From Paulinella micropora (Eukaryota; Cercozoa; Imbricatea; Euglyphida), in contig BJOX01000106.1 of NCBI GenBank assembly GCA_009731375.1, positions 752,731 to 796,669 of the forward strand: DNA of 43,939 bases, in the 5' to 3' direction. The notes under the pieces are model-generated. The model worked only from the letters and a program-made list of their open reading frames with translations. It was not told where the DNA came from and ran no database searches. Position numbers and translations under genes: made by a program. Positions 9,349 through 19,800 of the stretch are shown here, one piece after another (within the stretch, counting starts at the first letter, position 1; each line of letters starts with the position of its first letter).

Positions 9349-10304
9349 TCATACGCGGTATAGTTCCCCGAAATAGATCATATCCACTAGCATCACCTTT
9401 TCCCCTCTGTACTCTCCCTTCCGCACTTTAGTCTTAGGTACATGTAACACACCCATGCATCCTATTGGTTTTAAGTGAAAGAGTGCTGGTTTTCTACCTA
9501 ACAGCTGTTCATAGGGCGAGATTCCTTTGCGTTCCCCGTGAATTGCCGGTAGTATGTTGTGAATGGTTGTGGCTGCGTGTTCTAATTCTGCCCAGAATTG
9601 CGGCGGTAATTTAGCGTGATATCTCATTGCTCGTGCTGGCCCCGCCGTAATATCATTCACTTTTTCCGCAATAGGATTCCCGTCTTTATCGTTTGTCGCG
9701 GAAGTTTTCCAAATAAAGCGAATATTTTTCCATCACTTTATGACTTCCTCCGGAATATCAAATTCTTGATCTGCACGAATTTCCTTTACTTTGTTTCCTT
9801 TCTGTCTCTCATAAAAGGCTACAGCTTGTTTTAAGCAATCTACAAACTCATTCTTATGGGCTAAATAAAAGTCAAGAATGAACAGTGAGTAGTCGTCGGT
9901 GACCGAAAATTTAAACCGCTTACCACCTATTGATCTAGTTGCCCACGGTCCTCATGTGTTTATATGTAGGATTATACCTGGCTTTTGGGCTCTTTCTATC
10001 TTATTAACTGCAAAACGTGGCAAACGTTTAGACTTTCCTATCATGCAAGATTCGCAAAATCTCACATCATTCTCGTCACCTACTAACTTAATGTTCAAAA
10101 TTTTTGCTAATAGGCGCATCTTTGTTAACCCATAATGCCCACAGGCATAGTGAAAAAGCTTGATTCCTATCTTTCTAGGTTTGTCTGACTTTCTGGGGTA
10201 CGCTTCGTATAATATTATATCTATGTGTAATTCTTTCTCTCTCTTACTTACTTCATGCTTACTTATTTCCTTTTTGTTGTCATTTGTGGGGCCTCCCTCC
10301 CCTT
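9349..10304 (-). pseudogene. Copia integrase, broken
   Basis: The zinc-binding N-terminus is seen as HYACGHYGLTKMRLL followed by CESCMIGKSKRLPRF (HHCC type). The core reads HINT-stop-GPW, where HxDxxGP is normal, so the first catalytic Asp is Asn and the next codon but one is TGA (9952-9954). The second Asp is in EIRADQEFD and the Glu in NPIAEKVND. A second in-frame TGA lies at 9733-9735. The C-terminal part ARAMRYHAKLPPQFWAE, GISPYEQLLGRKP and HLKPIGCMGVLHVPK is typical of copia. Loss of the first Asp should abolish activity even if UGA were read as an amino acid. Confidence 0.88.
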
Positions 10305-11466
10305 CTACCCCCTTGTCGCAAAAGGATCATATCTTTCGTTGACTTTCAATGGTTCATCATATTCGTCATCCCATCCATATATCATACTTTTAGTTAACCT
10401 CCCCCTTACTAGTATATCACTCTCGTTAATGTGGATGGGGTGCTTGAGTATTACTAGCTGTCCGTTTTGGTGGATGACTGATCTGTTGTGTTTGTGGTCC
10501 ATCTGTCCTGTAGAGACTATGCTGACTGGCAAGGTAGTGTCGAGTAACATCTTCTTTTCTACTGCTCTAGGCCTTCCTTTCCCATCTATCACTGTCAGCC
10601 TAGCTCTTCCTGACTTACTCAACTCCCTCTCTCCATTACCCGTCAGTAGCTCTACAGGTTCTATCTCATCGACATCCATCAATCTGTCTTCTCTGCATGA
10701 TATGTCTTTGCTTGCTCCACTATCCTGTACTGTCATGTCTCTCTTTTTCATCATTCTTTTTCTCACATGTATCAACACATGCTCTGTCTCTGTTTCTGTC
10801 TCTAGCTCTCCCTCTCCTCTACCCTCACCTTCTCTCTCTTCTGTGAGTTGTGGAGGTGTAGTAATGGGACTCTGTCTGACTGCTCTATCCAAGTACACTC
10901 CTTCTATTGCTCTTACTATGTCATTCAAAAAGTCATCTCTCTCAAGCTCGCCACTCACAACACGCATCACTTCTCCATTCATTTCCCTCACGCACTCATT
11001 TATCAACGTTTTAGCTATTTCATTTATATCTTTGAAGGTGATGACGGGGGGGTTGATGGGTTGTGTGTTTATTGTTTGTGTTGGTGGGAGCGCTGTGATT
11101 GGTCTAGAACTAGAGATTTGGAGTTGTTGTGAGGTGGGACCTACTTGGTTACCAAACTTGTTGGCAGAAGTGGGCCCTAGTCGTCGCTCTCCCTCATCCA
11201 CTTCACTCTCTTCGCTCCCTTCTTTGCTCTGGCCGGTCCGCTGACTAGAAAATGGATTATGTTTGTTAAACTTTTTCTCATGTGGTGGTTGCGGAATATT
11301 TTGCGAGACTTGTGGACTTGTGGAAATTTTTGTGTCACGTAAAGTTTCAAATTCCCCGAAAACGAGTCTTTGCGAAATTTTATGAGACTTTTCGAATGCC
11401 GCAGCTTTAAGACCTCGCTCGTCTGGGTAATAGAGATCAGTGGGGATGCATTTCCGGAGCGGGTAG
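10305..11466 (-). pseudogene. Copia protease with upstream linker
   Basis: The aspartic protease signature VQDSGASKDIS is near 10720 and the downstream protease body continues to about 10310, where the frame ends at TAG next to a G-run. The integrase continues in another frame. Upstream is a Ser/Gln/Pro-rich segment (GEFETLRDTK to EGEGRGEGELETETE). The frame remains open to 11603, but 11471-11603 is antisense to the inverted gag half, so I place the real limit near 11466. Confidence 0.8.
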
Positions 11467-11470
11467 GTAC

Positions 11471-12295
11471 ATGTTAGAGGAAGAGTTTGAGAGAACGAGG
11501 CCAAGGGCAGGTGAGAGGTATATAGACTGGCTAAATGAATTTCTCGCAAAGAAAATTCAGCTTGAAAGTTTACGTGGGACGCCATTTTTCGATGAGGAAG
11601 CAAAGAGAAAGCTATTTAAGGAACTGCGCTACCATCCAGCTTTCGGAGATAAATTTCAGGTGGACCACTATGATCTCCCGGCCAGACTAAGTCCAAATTT
11701 CTCGGAATTATGCGAAGCATCTAAGGAAATATGGAAAATGTGGGAAGAAAAAGAAAGACGTAACAAATTCCGTGAAAGAAAAGCTCAAATACGCAAACAT
11801 AACAACAGGAAATCTCGGGATGGCAAGCAGCAGCAAGAAACTAATCTCCTAATGGATAACAAAGGGAAAAGGGGAGACAATAAAACGGGACCAAAGACAG
11901 CTCCAAAGTGGACACTCACAGTCACGTGTTTCGGATGTGATGCCAAAGGCCATACCATGAGATATTGCCCGGTGATTTCGGAAAAGTTTCGCAAAGAAGG
12001 AAAATTGAAGCGGAATCAAACAGAAGACAAGTCCACAGAACAAGAAAAGAACGAACAAAAGAACAACTACAAGAACAAAAAGAAACCCTTTTACAAGAAA
12101 AAGAAAGCACTCACTTTGATAACAACTGACAACGACAAAAACGAAAACGAGCAAAGTGACTCTGACACAAACGTTGCTTTAATCCATATGGGGAACACTT
12201 ATGATAAGAGCGATGATGATGAGGAGGAAAGAGAAAAAGAGGATGAGCAACCAAGCTCACCACTCCACGAACCTACCTGTCCCCAGCCCTTTTGA
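11471..12295 (+). pseudogene. Gag C-terminal half, zinc knuckle, on the opposite strand to its pol
   Basis: A highly charged 274-residue frame: RYIDWLNEFLAKKIQLE and LRYHPAFGDKFQVDHYD (capsid-like), then a Lys/Arg-rich region, and one CCHC knuckle CFGCDAKGHTMRYC (CX2CX4HX4C) near residue 156. It ends in an acidic tail (DDDEEEREKEDE). This is a nucleocapsid, yet it reads on the + strand while the rest of the copia element reads on the - strand. An inversion between about 11467 and 12487, or a misjoin at the gap 12488-12497, explains this. A separate inserted element is the alternative. Confidence 0.75.
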
Positions 12296-12344
12296 ACGAA
12301 ACAAAGACTACACCTAGGGTAGGGAATAGACGTAGTGAGAGTGG

Positions 12345-12455
12345 AGAAGGACGGGAAGTGCGGTTAGTATCGGCCACCCTACGAGGTCCCTCCTCACTAC
12401 GGGGAGAAGGCAAGGAAGTGCGGTTAGTATCCGCCACCCCACGAGGTCCCCAGTC
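12345..12455. repeat. About 60-bp tandem repeat, two units
   Basis: GGAAGTGCGGTTAGTATC, then G or C, then GCCACCC and ACGAGGTCCC, occurs twice (near 12354 and 12414). A short telomere-like TCCCTAACCCTAACG follows at about 12464. Confidence 0.8.
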
Positions 12456-12599
12456 ATCCCTAACCCTAACGAAACTCGTTTGAGGCTNNNNNNNNNNTGC
12501 CTGACACGAAGTGTGCAGGAATAAACAGACGCAAAAAACCATGTAATGTTTCCGTTGAAAAATCAAAAGGAAAGGGAGTATACAAAAATCACGCGAAAC

Positions 12600-13276
12600 G
12601 ATTATCTTATGCAAGGTACTGCGGATGTCACGCCACACAAGGCCCAGATTAGCCGGAGTTGGATTTGTCGGTAAGTCCCGTGTTGCGTCCCCCCAAATCT
12701 CCTTTACTGCTATCAACTCTTCAATGGGTCCTTTCGTCTTCTGTGTTCGCAAGAAGTTAGATACATTGTCTTTGGAAAAGGCCACAGACAGACATAACTG
12801 CAAAGTTTTCATCCTTTCATAATATTTCTTCTCTTTGCGTATAGCTGTCTTTCTTCTTGTCTACTTTGTCTTTTCTTTTTCCTTGCTTCTTTCTCTTTCC
12901 ACTCTCTCTTTTGTTCTGCTGTCATTTTATCCCAATTCTCTGGTGATTTGTCTTCTGAATTTGTCTGGGGTCTCTGTCTTCCTCTCTGAGAGGCATCTGA
13001 CTCTTCATCTTCCTCACTATCACTTATGGGCGTGTCGGGTTCTTCTAAGTCTTCTGCCGCCTTAGCCCTTGCTTCATCGTAAGGAAAATCCTTTTTGGCT
13101 TTAGCTGGGTCGGCTAATGCCACAGATACCATCTCTGCCACGTGGACAGATACCCCTTGCATGTGCTTCTGAAACTTGCTTGACCAAGGCCAAAAGCTTT
13201 GGTCATCGCCCTCGAATATGGGCACTTGACTCAATACGTGCTTCGGCACGCTTGCCTCCTTGTCAAGGCTTATAAC
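12600..13276 (-). pseudogene. Copia gag, N-terminal half
   Basis: A - strand frame with VPIFEGDDQSFWPWSSKFQ, the pattern of copia gag N-termini (a short phrase ending in Trp-Xaa-Trp before helices), then an acidic/basic middle (DSEEDEESDASQRGRQR, EWKEKEARKKKRQ). A frame change near 12812 leads to MKTLQLCLSVAFSKDN and WGDATRDLPTNPTPANLGL, which fades near 12600. No ATG is found at the 5' end: the frame is open from the LTR through GTTATAAGCCTTGACAAGG, so the true start is unclear. The rest of gag seems to be the inverted block at 11471-12295. Confidence 0.72.
13262..13276 (-). other. Candidate copia primer-binding site
   Basis: Directly inside the 5' LTR the element strand reads GTTATAAGCCTTG. 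With the LTR's last G it gives GGTTATAAGCC, complementary to a tRNA anticodon loop of the form GGCUUAUAACC. Drosophila copia is known to prime from a tRNA-iMet fragment cut in the anticodon loop, so a half-tRNA primer is possible. Confidence 0.35.
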
Positions 13277-13589
13277 CAACGTAATCTATCTCTCAAACGC
13301 AGAGTTTAGGGAAGCTACCCCCCTCTAAGGGTATAGAATAACCGAAGAAAGACTTTTAATAACTTTTGGGTCACACAAACTTATGATGTTATGACCTTTA
13401 CAGAATGGTAATACTCATTTGATTCTAGGCATTCCAGACTATGATTCGCGAATACTCTAGAAAGTGTCCTTGTCAGTAATAAAGGTATTAATAACTGTCC
13501 GGCCTATGAACCTGCCTATGACTAAGACTATCCAAATTACCGGTAAATTGTCTAGGTGGAGTAACGGGTATTAGTAGTACATTACAACG
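13277..13589 (-). repeat. Copia 5' LTR
   Basis: A direct repeat of 6058-6369 with about five substitutions and two small indels. The uninterrupted gypsy LTR resumes right after it at GAAAATCACC. Confidence 0.92.
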
Positions 13590-13594
13590 GAAAA

Positions 13595-14013
13595 TCACCA
13601 TTTACGGTGAAATTTAGCGGCGAACAGTCAAGAGAACATAAAAATTATATTTGCCTAGCACTGCGGCGTGCGCAGTCATTAGGCTCAGAAAGACTTTCTC
13701 AACTGATGAAAGTTCAGGACTTCCACTTGAACACCAATGACTTGAACTTGAAGCCACCTTCAAGTACTTTGCACATTTAACTTCATATGTTCAAGTGTCG
13801 CCTAACAGCTACTCACAATCTACGTTCAACCAAGATCGTACTTTGCAAACCAAGTCTGCAAACCAGTAGAAATCAACGTAAATAAACGAAGTGGCCTCTC
13901 AGCTATTTACTGGTATTTCATCTACTCTTAGGAGTTAGGGCTGTTTGTAGCTATAGAGTCTTTTAATAAGAGTCCGTTGTGTATGTATCCCTTGGGGTTG
14001 TATCCAAACTCAC
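13595..14013 (+). repeat. 5' LTR of the gypsy element, right piece
   Basis: It continues the LTR broken at 6057 and matches 27537-27946 from TCACCATTTACGGTGAAATT to CAAACTCAC. Differences from the 3' LTR are clearly more frequent than between the copia LTRs, so the gypsy insertion is older than the copia insertion. Confidence 0.9.
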
Positions 14014-14417
14014 AATTCGAATTTTCCTTTCAGGTGGAAACTGCACACACGAGTTTTGTGTGCTCTGTCGACAGATCGATTTGAAAGCACCTCCTACAAG
14101 GAAGCTACTACTCAACGAACGTGGAAGATCAGAGGTAATCAAAAACCACATATGTGGGACAGATCCTTCACCTGTCTTTGCATTTTTGTGTCGTATTTCT
14201 GTTCTTCCACACTCTATGCAGTCGACCAACACAGTATGTGTTTGGTTTTTGTTTTTGTTAGGGTCACCCCCCTATCACCCAGCAAGATCATCCTCTTTGC
14301 TGCTCATCGTGCTTTACAAGTGTACCAACACTACCTGGCCTACCCCTGGCGACGTGGAATGTTCGCCAACTCACGCCACGACGATCCCCTGTCGCGTATC
14401 CGCGAGCACAAGAGGAA
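14014..14417 (+). other. Gypsy leader and possible gag N-terminus in another frame
   Basis: No clear TGG-type primer-binding site adjoins the LTR. From about 14270 one frame reads LSPSKIILFAAHRALQVYQ and GMFANSRHDDPLSRIREHK and ends near 14484, looking like coding sequence that would join the gag frame by a shift near 14430. The gag start may therefore lie upstream of 14418. Confidence 0.5.
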
Positions 14418-17400
14418 ATGCTTGGACCCTTTACCATACTGGGCGTCTACCATGGTCTTCTGCCCTCCGAAAAGAAGTTTCTGAAGGAAGTGGAGGAAGG
14501 TAAGTCTACTCCTCTCACTACGGACCTCTCGTGGACGCAATCAACGCAGTTCAAAGAGGATTTATTCACCAGCTACTCTGGCGAATCTACTCAAGGCAAT
14601 CAAGGACAAGCAAACAAATTTGCTTCATCTACCATTGGTACCGACACCATTGCTCACGCTGATGTGCAACCCCAACGTGACGGCCACGATATCTACCAGG
14701 AGTATTTGGGACCTACAGGCTCTGCAGCTCAACAGGAGGCTCTCTGGAACCAACTGGGTACTCTCATCCCTCTCGAGGTATATGTTAATCATTTACCTAT
14801 TTCGACGTCGATGCCTGGAGCACCTGGATCACTTCATGGATTGGTATTTCCAGCCCCTGCAAGCACTCCATTTACCGTGCCTCCATCGACCCTGATTGGT
14901 TCGACGCCAGCAACAGTCCTGGGAAGTATTCCTCCGGGACTTGCACCACTGACTCACCCATCAACGAGCCCCACTGCGCCTACTGCACCATCAACTCCTG
15001 CAACATCGCCCCCCGTAACTACCCCATCGTTGGCCTTTACTCCAGTTACGATGCCTGCGGGTGCAACAGCATTGGCCCCGATTGGTAGGGTACCTCCCAT
15101 CACCCCTGTCGGTCCGTTTGCCCACCCTGGAAGTCTAGCAAGTGGAGCGACACCCTTATCACAACGTGTACCGCATCCATCGCTGGCATCCATCTTGGCA
15201 TCTCGCCCACCTGTCCTATTGGTCAATCGAGCACTGTCAATGACTGACCCAGCTTTCACGTCACCATTTCGACCGATAATTGGCTCTTTTGGACCCAGAC
15301 CGGCCTTTGCTCCATTGGCAGCAACTCCGACTGATTCGTCAGGTTCAACCCCCGCTACATTGACGCCGGCACGCCCGACGCCTCGCATCTCGCTGGGTAC
15401 AACAATGCAAGGTAGTAGAATCACACTGAGCCCTCTCTTCCCCGTTGTGGAAGAAGCTTACTCGACCCTGCTCACTGGTGGAACGAACCCTCCTGTGGAA
15501 GACCAAGGTGGAGCCCCTGTGACGGCAACAACCGGTAATGCAACAGTGGTGACTCCGGCTCTCGCAAGCTCGTCATCAAGCTCATCTTCAAGCACTGCAT
15601 CGAGCTCAACATCGAGCTCGCCTGCAGGTTCGCCACCTGATCCATCGTCCGGTACGACGATTGCGACTCAGCCACCGGCCCCTTCGGTGGAGAATGGCCC
15701 TCCTGGGACGGCTACACCATCCACGCCATCTTCCGGCAATGAATCCTCGTCAGCATCGTCGACAACAAGAGTCCTGCGATCGTCCACCTTTGCAGGTATT
15801 CCACCCCGCACGCTACACATGATGGCCCGAGTGCGATCTCTCTTCGTGATGACCCGCCCGACCACCGCGCCAGGACATGACGTTGCTACTCAAGCCCGCG
15901 AACTTGCATTCAACCTACAGTTGAACAACTTGTCAATGTTGTTGGCATGCAACCGCATCATCGATAGGGTGAATAAGTGGGGAGACAAGACTGCAATGGC
16001 CCTCATGGACGCATACTGGACCCGGTACATTCGTGTCACTGACGAACGCACCCGCGTCTGGAGCATCATTCCGTACATGCTCACGGAATATTTCATGGAG
16101 CTGTTCAAGGGACGACTGGACAAGGGAGACACGAAGCGACCAGCTCTGCAAGCCCTCAAACTTCGACGCTTCAAGAAGGAAAGCCTCGCAGGATATGTAA
16201 ATCGTTGCATAACAAGCTACGAGACGGCCCATGCAGCTGGCTACCAGACAGCCGACTTCAATCAAGTCCGCGATGTGTCTCGGATGCTTACGCCCATGGA
16301 ACGAGAGCGATGGACCCTATACGCCACCGAGATATTTAAAGCAATTGGTGTCGCATGGCCCCGCAATCTCGCTGACCTTCTGCCCTGGACCAACTCCCTT
16401 GATCTCCATTGCATGGAAGAATATTGGCCCTGGATGGAAAGTATTACGAAACATACAAGCGACTACGGGAGCGCCCTCCTCGTCCGACGCCTTCCACCTT
16501 CTCCCGTGATTCAACCGTCAAGGTCGGCACTCGTCAGAAGAAACCGCGTAGGACGCAGCAGGAAAACAAGGAGAGCAAACGCCCTCAAGCGCAAGGCTGA
16601 CGCCATGTCGATGGCTCAACCGGCTGCATCACCGGATCGTGGACGCCCCAACAAGCGGACTAAGACGGACAAGCCAGCCCCGACTACGAAGAAGACGGCA
16701 ATACGCCCACCCTTCACCAAGGCGAATGCGATTGCCATCCCTTCGAAGAAATCGTCGATGGCTACGGCCTCCACCAAGTCCGCCCCGACCTCGCCAAAGC
16801 GTCCACCCTTCACCGGGATTCCATGCTCCTACTGCAAGGAACATAACCAGTTCCTCAAGCCGAATCAGATCCCGAAGCATTCGCTTGAACAATGCAAGCT
16901 GCGACAACAGCGGTGTCAGGACGAAGGCAAGCATTGCAACTGGAAGCCATCCTCGGCCGCCACGCGGAAGCAGCCACGGGCTTTCCACATGACGACGCGC
17001 GCGGCGTCTCAGAAGTCACGACGTCTACTCCGCATTTCTATGACTCCGACTGTCGTCTGCGGGAATGTATACGTGCGCAAATCACTGCGCCCGTCCCCGG
17101 AAGAAGACATCATCGGTAAGACTACATGCGTTCTAGACTCGGCCTGCAACTGCAAAGGCGTAGCCCTCCTCGACTGGGTAATACACCAAGGACTTAAGAT
17201 CGTGTCGCTCCCACCCGTCGACGCACGTTCATCTGTGGGTTTTGAAGCCACTCTTTCTGAAGGCATTGAGCTTTTTGTCTCGGCCACACCGACGTCTCCG
17301 CTTCATGCCATCACGATTTATATGTCGAGCCACCTCCCCGAAGGTATGAACCTGCTTCTCGCCAACGAGGTCTTGGCCCAGCTCAACCTCTCCATTGACG

Positions 17401-17534
17401 ACGCGCAAGCGATTCGGCCCACGGACTACATGCCCCTGAAGCCGCCTTCCAAGCAAATCGTCTACGAGACGGAGTTCCATCTCTTCGAGACGCCACTTCA
17501 AGTCGGTGATTTACAACTTGCTACGGTTAGCTAA
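14418..17534 (+). CDS. Gypsy gag-protease polyprotein (1,038 aa)
   Basis: An intact frame ending in TAA. Residues 1-480 are a Pro/Thr/Ser-rich region with poly-Ser linkers (about 385-410). Residues 490-690 are an alpha-helical capsid-like region with a Retrotrans_gag-like phrase (LRRFKKESLAGYVNRC, then YETAHAAGY). A basic region follows. A zinc-knuckle-like CSYC-X14-HSLEQC starts at about 803. The retropepsin domain begins at LDSACNC (Asp about 907), i.e. D-S-A instead of the usual D-T/S-G, and ends with MNLLLANEVLAQLNL, matching the ILG-D-hydrophobic end of such proteases. The first Met is uncertain. Confidence 0.8.
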   Translation: MLGPFTILGVYHGLLPSEKKFLKEVEEGKSTPLTTDLSWTQSTQFKEDLFTSYSGESTQGNQGQANKFASSTIGTDTIAHADVQPQRDGHDIYQEYLGPTGSAAQQEALWNQLGTLIPLEVYVNHLPISTSMPGAPGSLHGLVFPAPASTPFTVPPSTLIGSTPATVLGSIPPGLAPLTHPSTSPTAPTAPSTPATSPPVTTPSLAFTPVTMPAGATALAPIGRVPPITPVGPFAHPGSLASGATPLSQRVPHPSLASILASRPPVLLVNRALSMTDPAFTSPFRPIIGSFGPRPAFAPLAATPTDSSGSTPATLTPARPTPRISLGTTMQGSRITLSPLFPVVEEAYSTLLTGGTNPPVEDQGGAPVTATTGNATVVTPALASSSSSSSSSTASSSTSSSPAGSPPDPSSGTTIATQPPAPSVENGPPGTATPSTPSSGNESSSASSTTRVLRSSTFAGIPPRTLHMMARVRSLFVMTRPTTAPGHDVATQARELAFNLQLNNLSMLLACNRIIDRVNKWGDKTAMALMDAYWTRYIRVTDERTRVWSIIPYMLTEYFMELFKGRLDKGDTKRPALQALKLRRFKKESLAGYVNRCITSYETAHAAGYQTADFNQVRDVSRMLTPMERERWTLYATEIFKAIGVAWPRNLADLLPWTNSLDLHCMEEYWPWMESITKHTSDYGSALLVRRLPPSPVIQPSRSALVRRNRVGRSRKTRRANALKRKADAMSMAQPAASPDRGRPNKRTKTDKPAPTTKKTAIRPPFTKANAIAIPSKKSSMATASTKSAPTSPKRPPFTGIPCSYCKEHNQFLKPNQIPKHSLEQCKLRQQRCQDEGKHCNWKPSSAATRKQPRAFHMTTRAASQKSRRLLRISMTPTVVCGNVYVRKSLRPSPEEDIIGKTTCVLDSACNCKGVALLDWVIHQGLKIVSLPPVDARSSVGFEATLSEGIELFVSATPTSPLHAITIYMSSHLPEGMNLLLANEVLAQLNLSIDDAQAIRPTDYMPLKPPSKQIVYETEFHLFETPLQVGDLQLATVS

Positions 17535-17552
17535 GACTTTTGCCCTACAACG

Positions 17553-18734
17553 TTGGCAAAAGAGACGTCCTACCCGATAGTCAAATTAAAAAAAATCATC
17601 GACCGCCGTCCCAAACTGCAACTCCCTTTGAACTCCCACGATCTTCTGTCTACTTCGAACACCCACCTCTATGGCCGCCAAGTCAACCTGTTCATGTCTT
17701 CACGTAAAAGAAGACCTTGCGACGGCAACGTTGGATGGCCGGTTCGCAATGAAGAAGAGGATGAAGACGAAGACGAAGAGGCCGACGAAGAGGTCGAGGA
17801 GCAAGATGAAGAAGCAGCCGATGACGACGAAGAAGACGAAGAAATTGAACTGGAAGTCGAAGTGGTCAAAAGCGAGAGCGAAAAGGACAGCGAGAGCCAA
17901 GCCAGCCATCCTACGCCCTCGCAAACTCAACACATCACTCATCGCGCCCGAAGCGGAAATTTGGAATTGACGAGACCGGGTACTCCTCCTTCCAAACGAC
18001 AGAAACTGGAGGCATCCTCAACTCCAGAAGAGTCTCCATCTTCAGCTGCTGCGACAGCCACGCCTTCCACGAGTGGATCGGCCCAGGGATGGAAAGACAC
18101 GCCTCCCTCTCAAGTGGGAAATACGCCGAATGCCTCTCAGATTGGAGCTAGCCCTTGGCGTCTATCAGCTTGGAAAAGGGAAGACGCACTGGCACGACAG
18201 TACCTCGCTCAACTTCGAGGCAAGCCTTCGAATACGAGACGCTCTTTGAGCTATCGGGCGTCACCAACATAATCATCATCATCATCATCATCATCGTCAT
18301 CATCATCGTTAGTGCCGCCGGCGCCGACGTCGACTGCGCCATCTACGGCCGCCTCTTTGGCGCTCCCACAAGCTCAGTCTTCGTCATCATCGTCGTCATC
18401 AGCACTACGAGTGGCGACCGCAGATTGTATGCCGGCAAGACCAATAAGCGATGGCCTTGTTTGTGACCTTAGACAGGGTCAGGGATCACCAATTCCTCGA
18501 TTGCCGCTCCAGACTGAAGCACGTGCTCCGGCCCCGGACCCCGAACCCGAGGCAGCCGAGGCAGCCGAGCCGTCCCCCATAGGAAGCGTTCGGCCCATTG
18601 GCATAACAATCCGACTACGGAGTATCACTACTAGTAGGCCGACCCGGCTTACAAATGTGTCCCCATTGTCGGACGTGGCCCTCTACACGAATACCCGAGC
18701 CGCAGACTCGCGGGATTCGAAGCACCGCCAATGA
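17553..18734 (+). pseudogene. Gypsy extra region, part 1: acidic and Ser-rich segment
   Basis: A frame with a strongly acidic block (near 17750-17860, Glu/Asp runs), then a nuclear-signal-like PSKRQKLE and Ser/Thr/Pro-rich sequence. A TAA at 18270-18272 interrupts it, after which the same frame continues as a poly-Ser linker and SSALRVATADCMPARP to TGA at 18732. The next frame starts by overlapping that stop (ATGA at 18731). I recognise no family. A location between gag-pro and pol is unusual. Confidence 0.5.
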
Positions 18735-19800
18735 CACCAAACGTCCGTCGCGCAATCGGAGATCCCTTTCAACTTCGACGAGCTGAAGTCCTGACTCCAG
18801 TCCCCACTTTACGCACGGGGCAGAGCCCACAACAGACGTATAAGGATGTCCGACCGGTACCAGACATATGGATACCTCCAAACTTATTCCCCAAATGTAA
18901 GGAAGAGGATAAGGCCTCTGCTAGTGCTTCGGACGAGGACCTGTGGATCGTCAAGGAAGTATACGCGAATTACTTCCCGACCACGGGATCCGTTTGCTTC
19001 GTGGGCACTTACCCCCAATGCCCACACCTCGGCTATTGGGTCCCGAAACAGATGATCACTAGCCAAGGACCATGGCCCGACAACGTCACTCCAGTAGAAG
19101 GCGGTTGGGACTACCCTCAAGTGGAACGATCGTTGCTGCGCACGGCAGAAAACGCCCGTGGAACCTACCAAATCCCGCCACCGGAAAACGACATCCACTG
19201 GAGATGCGCGGAGCAGATGGTCTTCCCGTACACGGACCACTACAACTTTATCGCCAACCCGCTCCTGGCGTGAACTTTCCTCCCATGGACTGCAGCACCG
19301 AATCAGGCTTCGAGTTCATCCTCGAGTTCGTCTAGGAACGCCTCGTCAAGTTCGACAGCAAGCTCATCGTCAAGCACAACTTCAAGCACAACTTCGAGCA
19401 CAACTGCGAGCACAACTTCGAGTTCGTCCTCGAGCTCGACATCGAGCTCGTCGTCGCCATCTACGGCGCCTCTACGTACCCGGGAGAGTCAGATCTACAT
19501 ACGTACGGACCCACGCCAGATGTATGGGAGCACCTTGGGGTGGCTCCAATATCGAATTCGGTGACGCCACGTTCGGCCTCAGTCGTGACAAACCTACGCT
19601 CCTCATGCAACGCCACTGGCCCCCTCGCAACATACCTCATGAGATGGACCATTCGACATTCTCCGACTTCACGTTGGGAATGGATCTTATCGAGAACGGC
19701 GCGACTGCAAGACACGGCGTCGTCAACACGGAAGCCCTCTGCCTAGTCAGAGTTGAACGAGTAAAACAACGCCTCCTCCATGAGAAACAGCGGTCCAGGA
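18731..19800 (+). pseudogene. Gypsy extra region, part 2
   Basis: A 180-residue frame with DEDLWIVKEVYANYFP, GYWVPKQMITSQGPWP and HWRCAEQMVFPYTDHY runs to TGA at 19271-19273. The same frame continues beyond the TGA into a long Ser/Thr linker and APLRTRESQIYIRTDPRQMY, stopping near 19555. After a frame change, DATFGLSRDKPTLLMQRH and DFTLGMDLIENGA continue to about 19800. The Ser linker staying in frame shows that the TGA interrupts an otherwise open sequence. Function is unknown. Confidence 0.45.

Larger units (their letters stand above)
6058..13589 (-). mobile_element. Ty1/copia-type LTR retrotransposon inserted in the gypsy 5' LTR
   Basis: Two direct LTRs of 312 and 313 bp (6058-6369 and 13277-13589) bound a 7.5-kb element read on the - strand in the order gag, protease, integrase, RT, RNase H. 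This is the Ty1/copia order, with integrase before RT. GAAAA at 6053-6057 and 13590-13594 is a 5-bp target duplication. The interrupted gypsy LTR can be compared with the uninterrupted site near 27532 (CAGAAAATCACC). A polypurine tract adjoins the 3' LTR. The LTRs differ by about five substitutions and two small indels, so the insertion is recent. Pol is nevertheless broken and part of gag is inverted. Confidence 0.93.

Noticed and set aside
10255-11244. Ser/Leu-rich 329-residue + strand frame
   Set aside because: Antisense of the copia protease region on the - strand, which has recognisable motifs.
12292-12483. Small + strand frame after the inverted gag half
   Set aside because: It is the translation of a two-unit 60-bp tandem repeat, and ends next to a gap.
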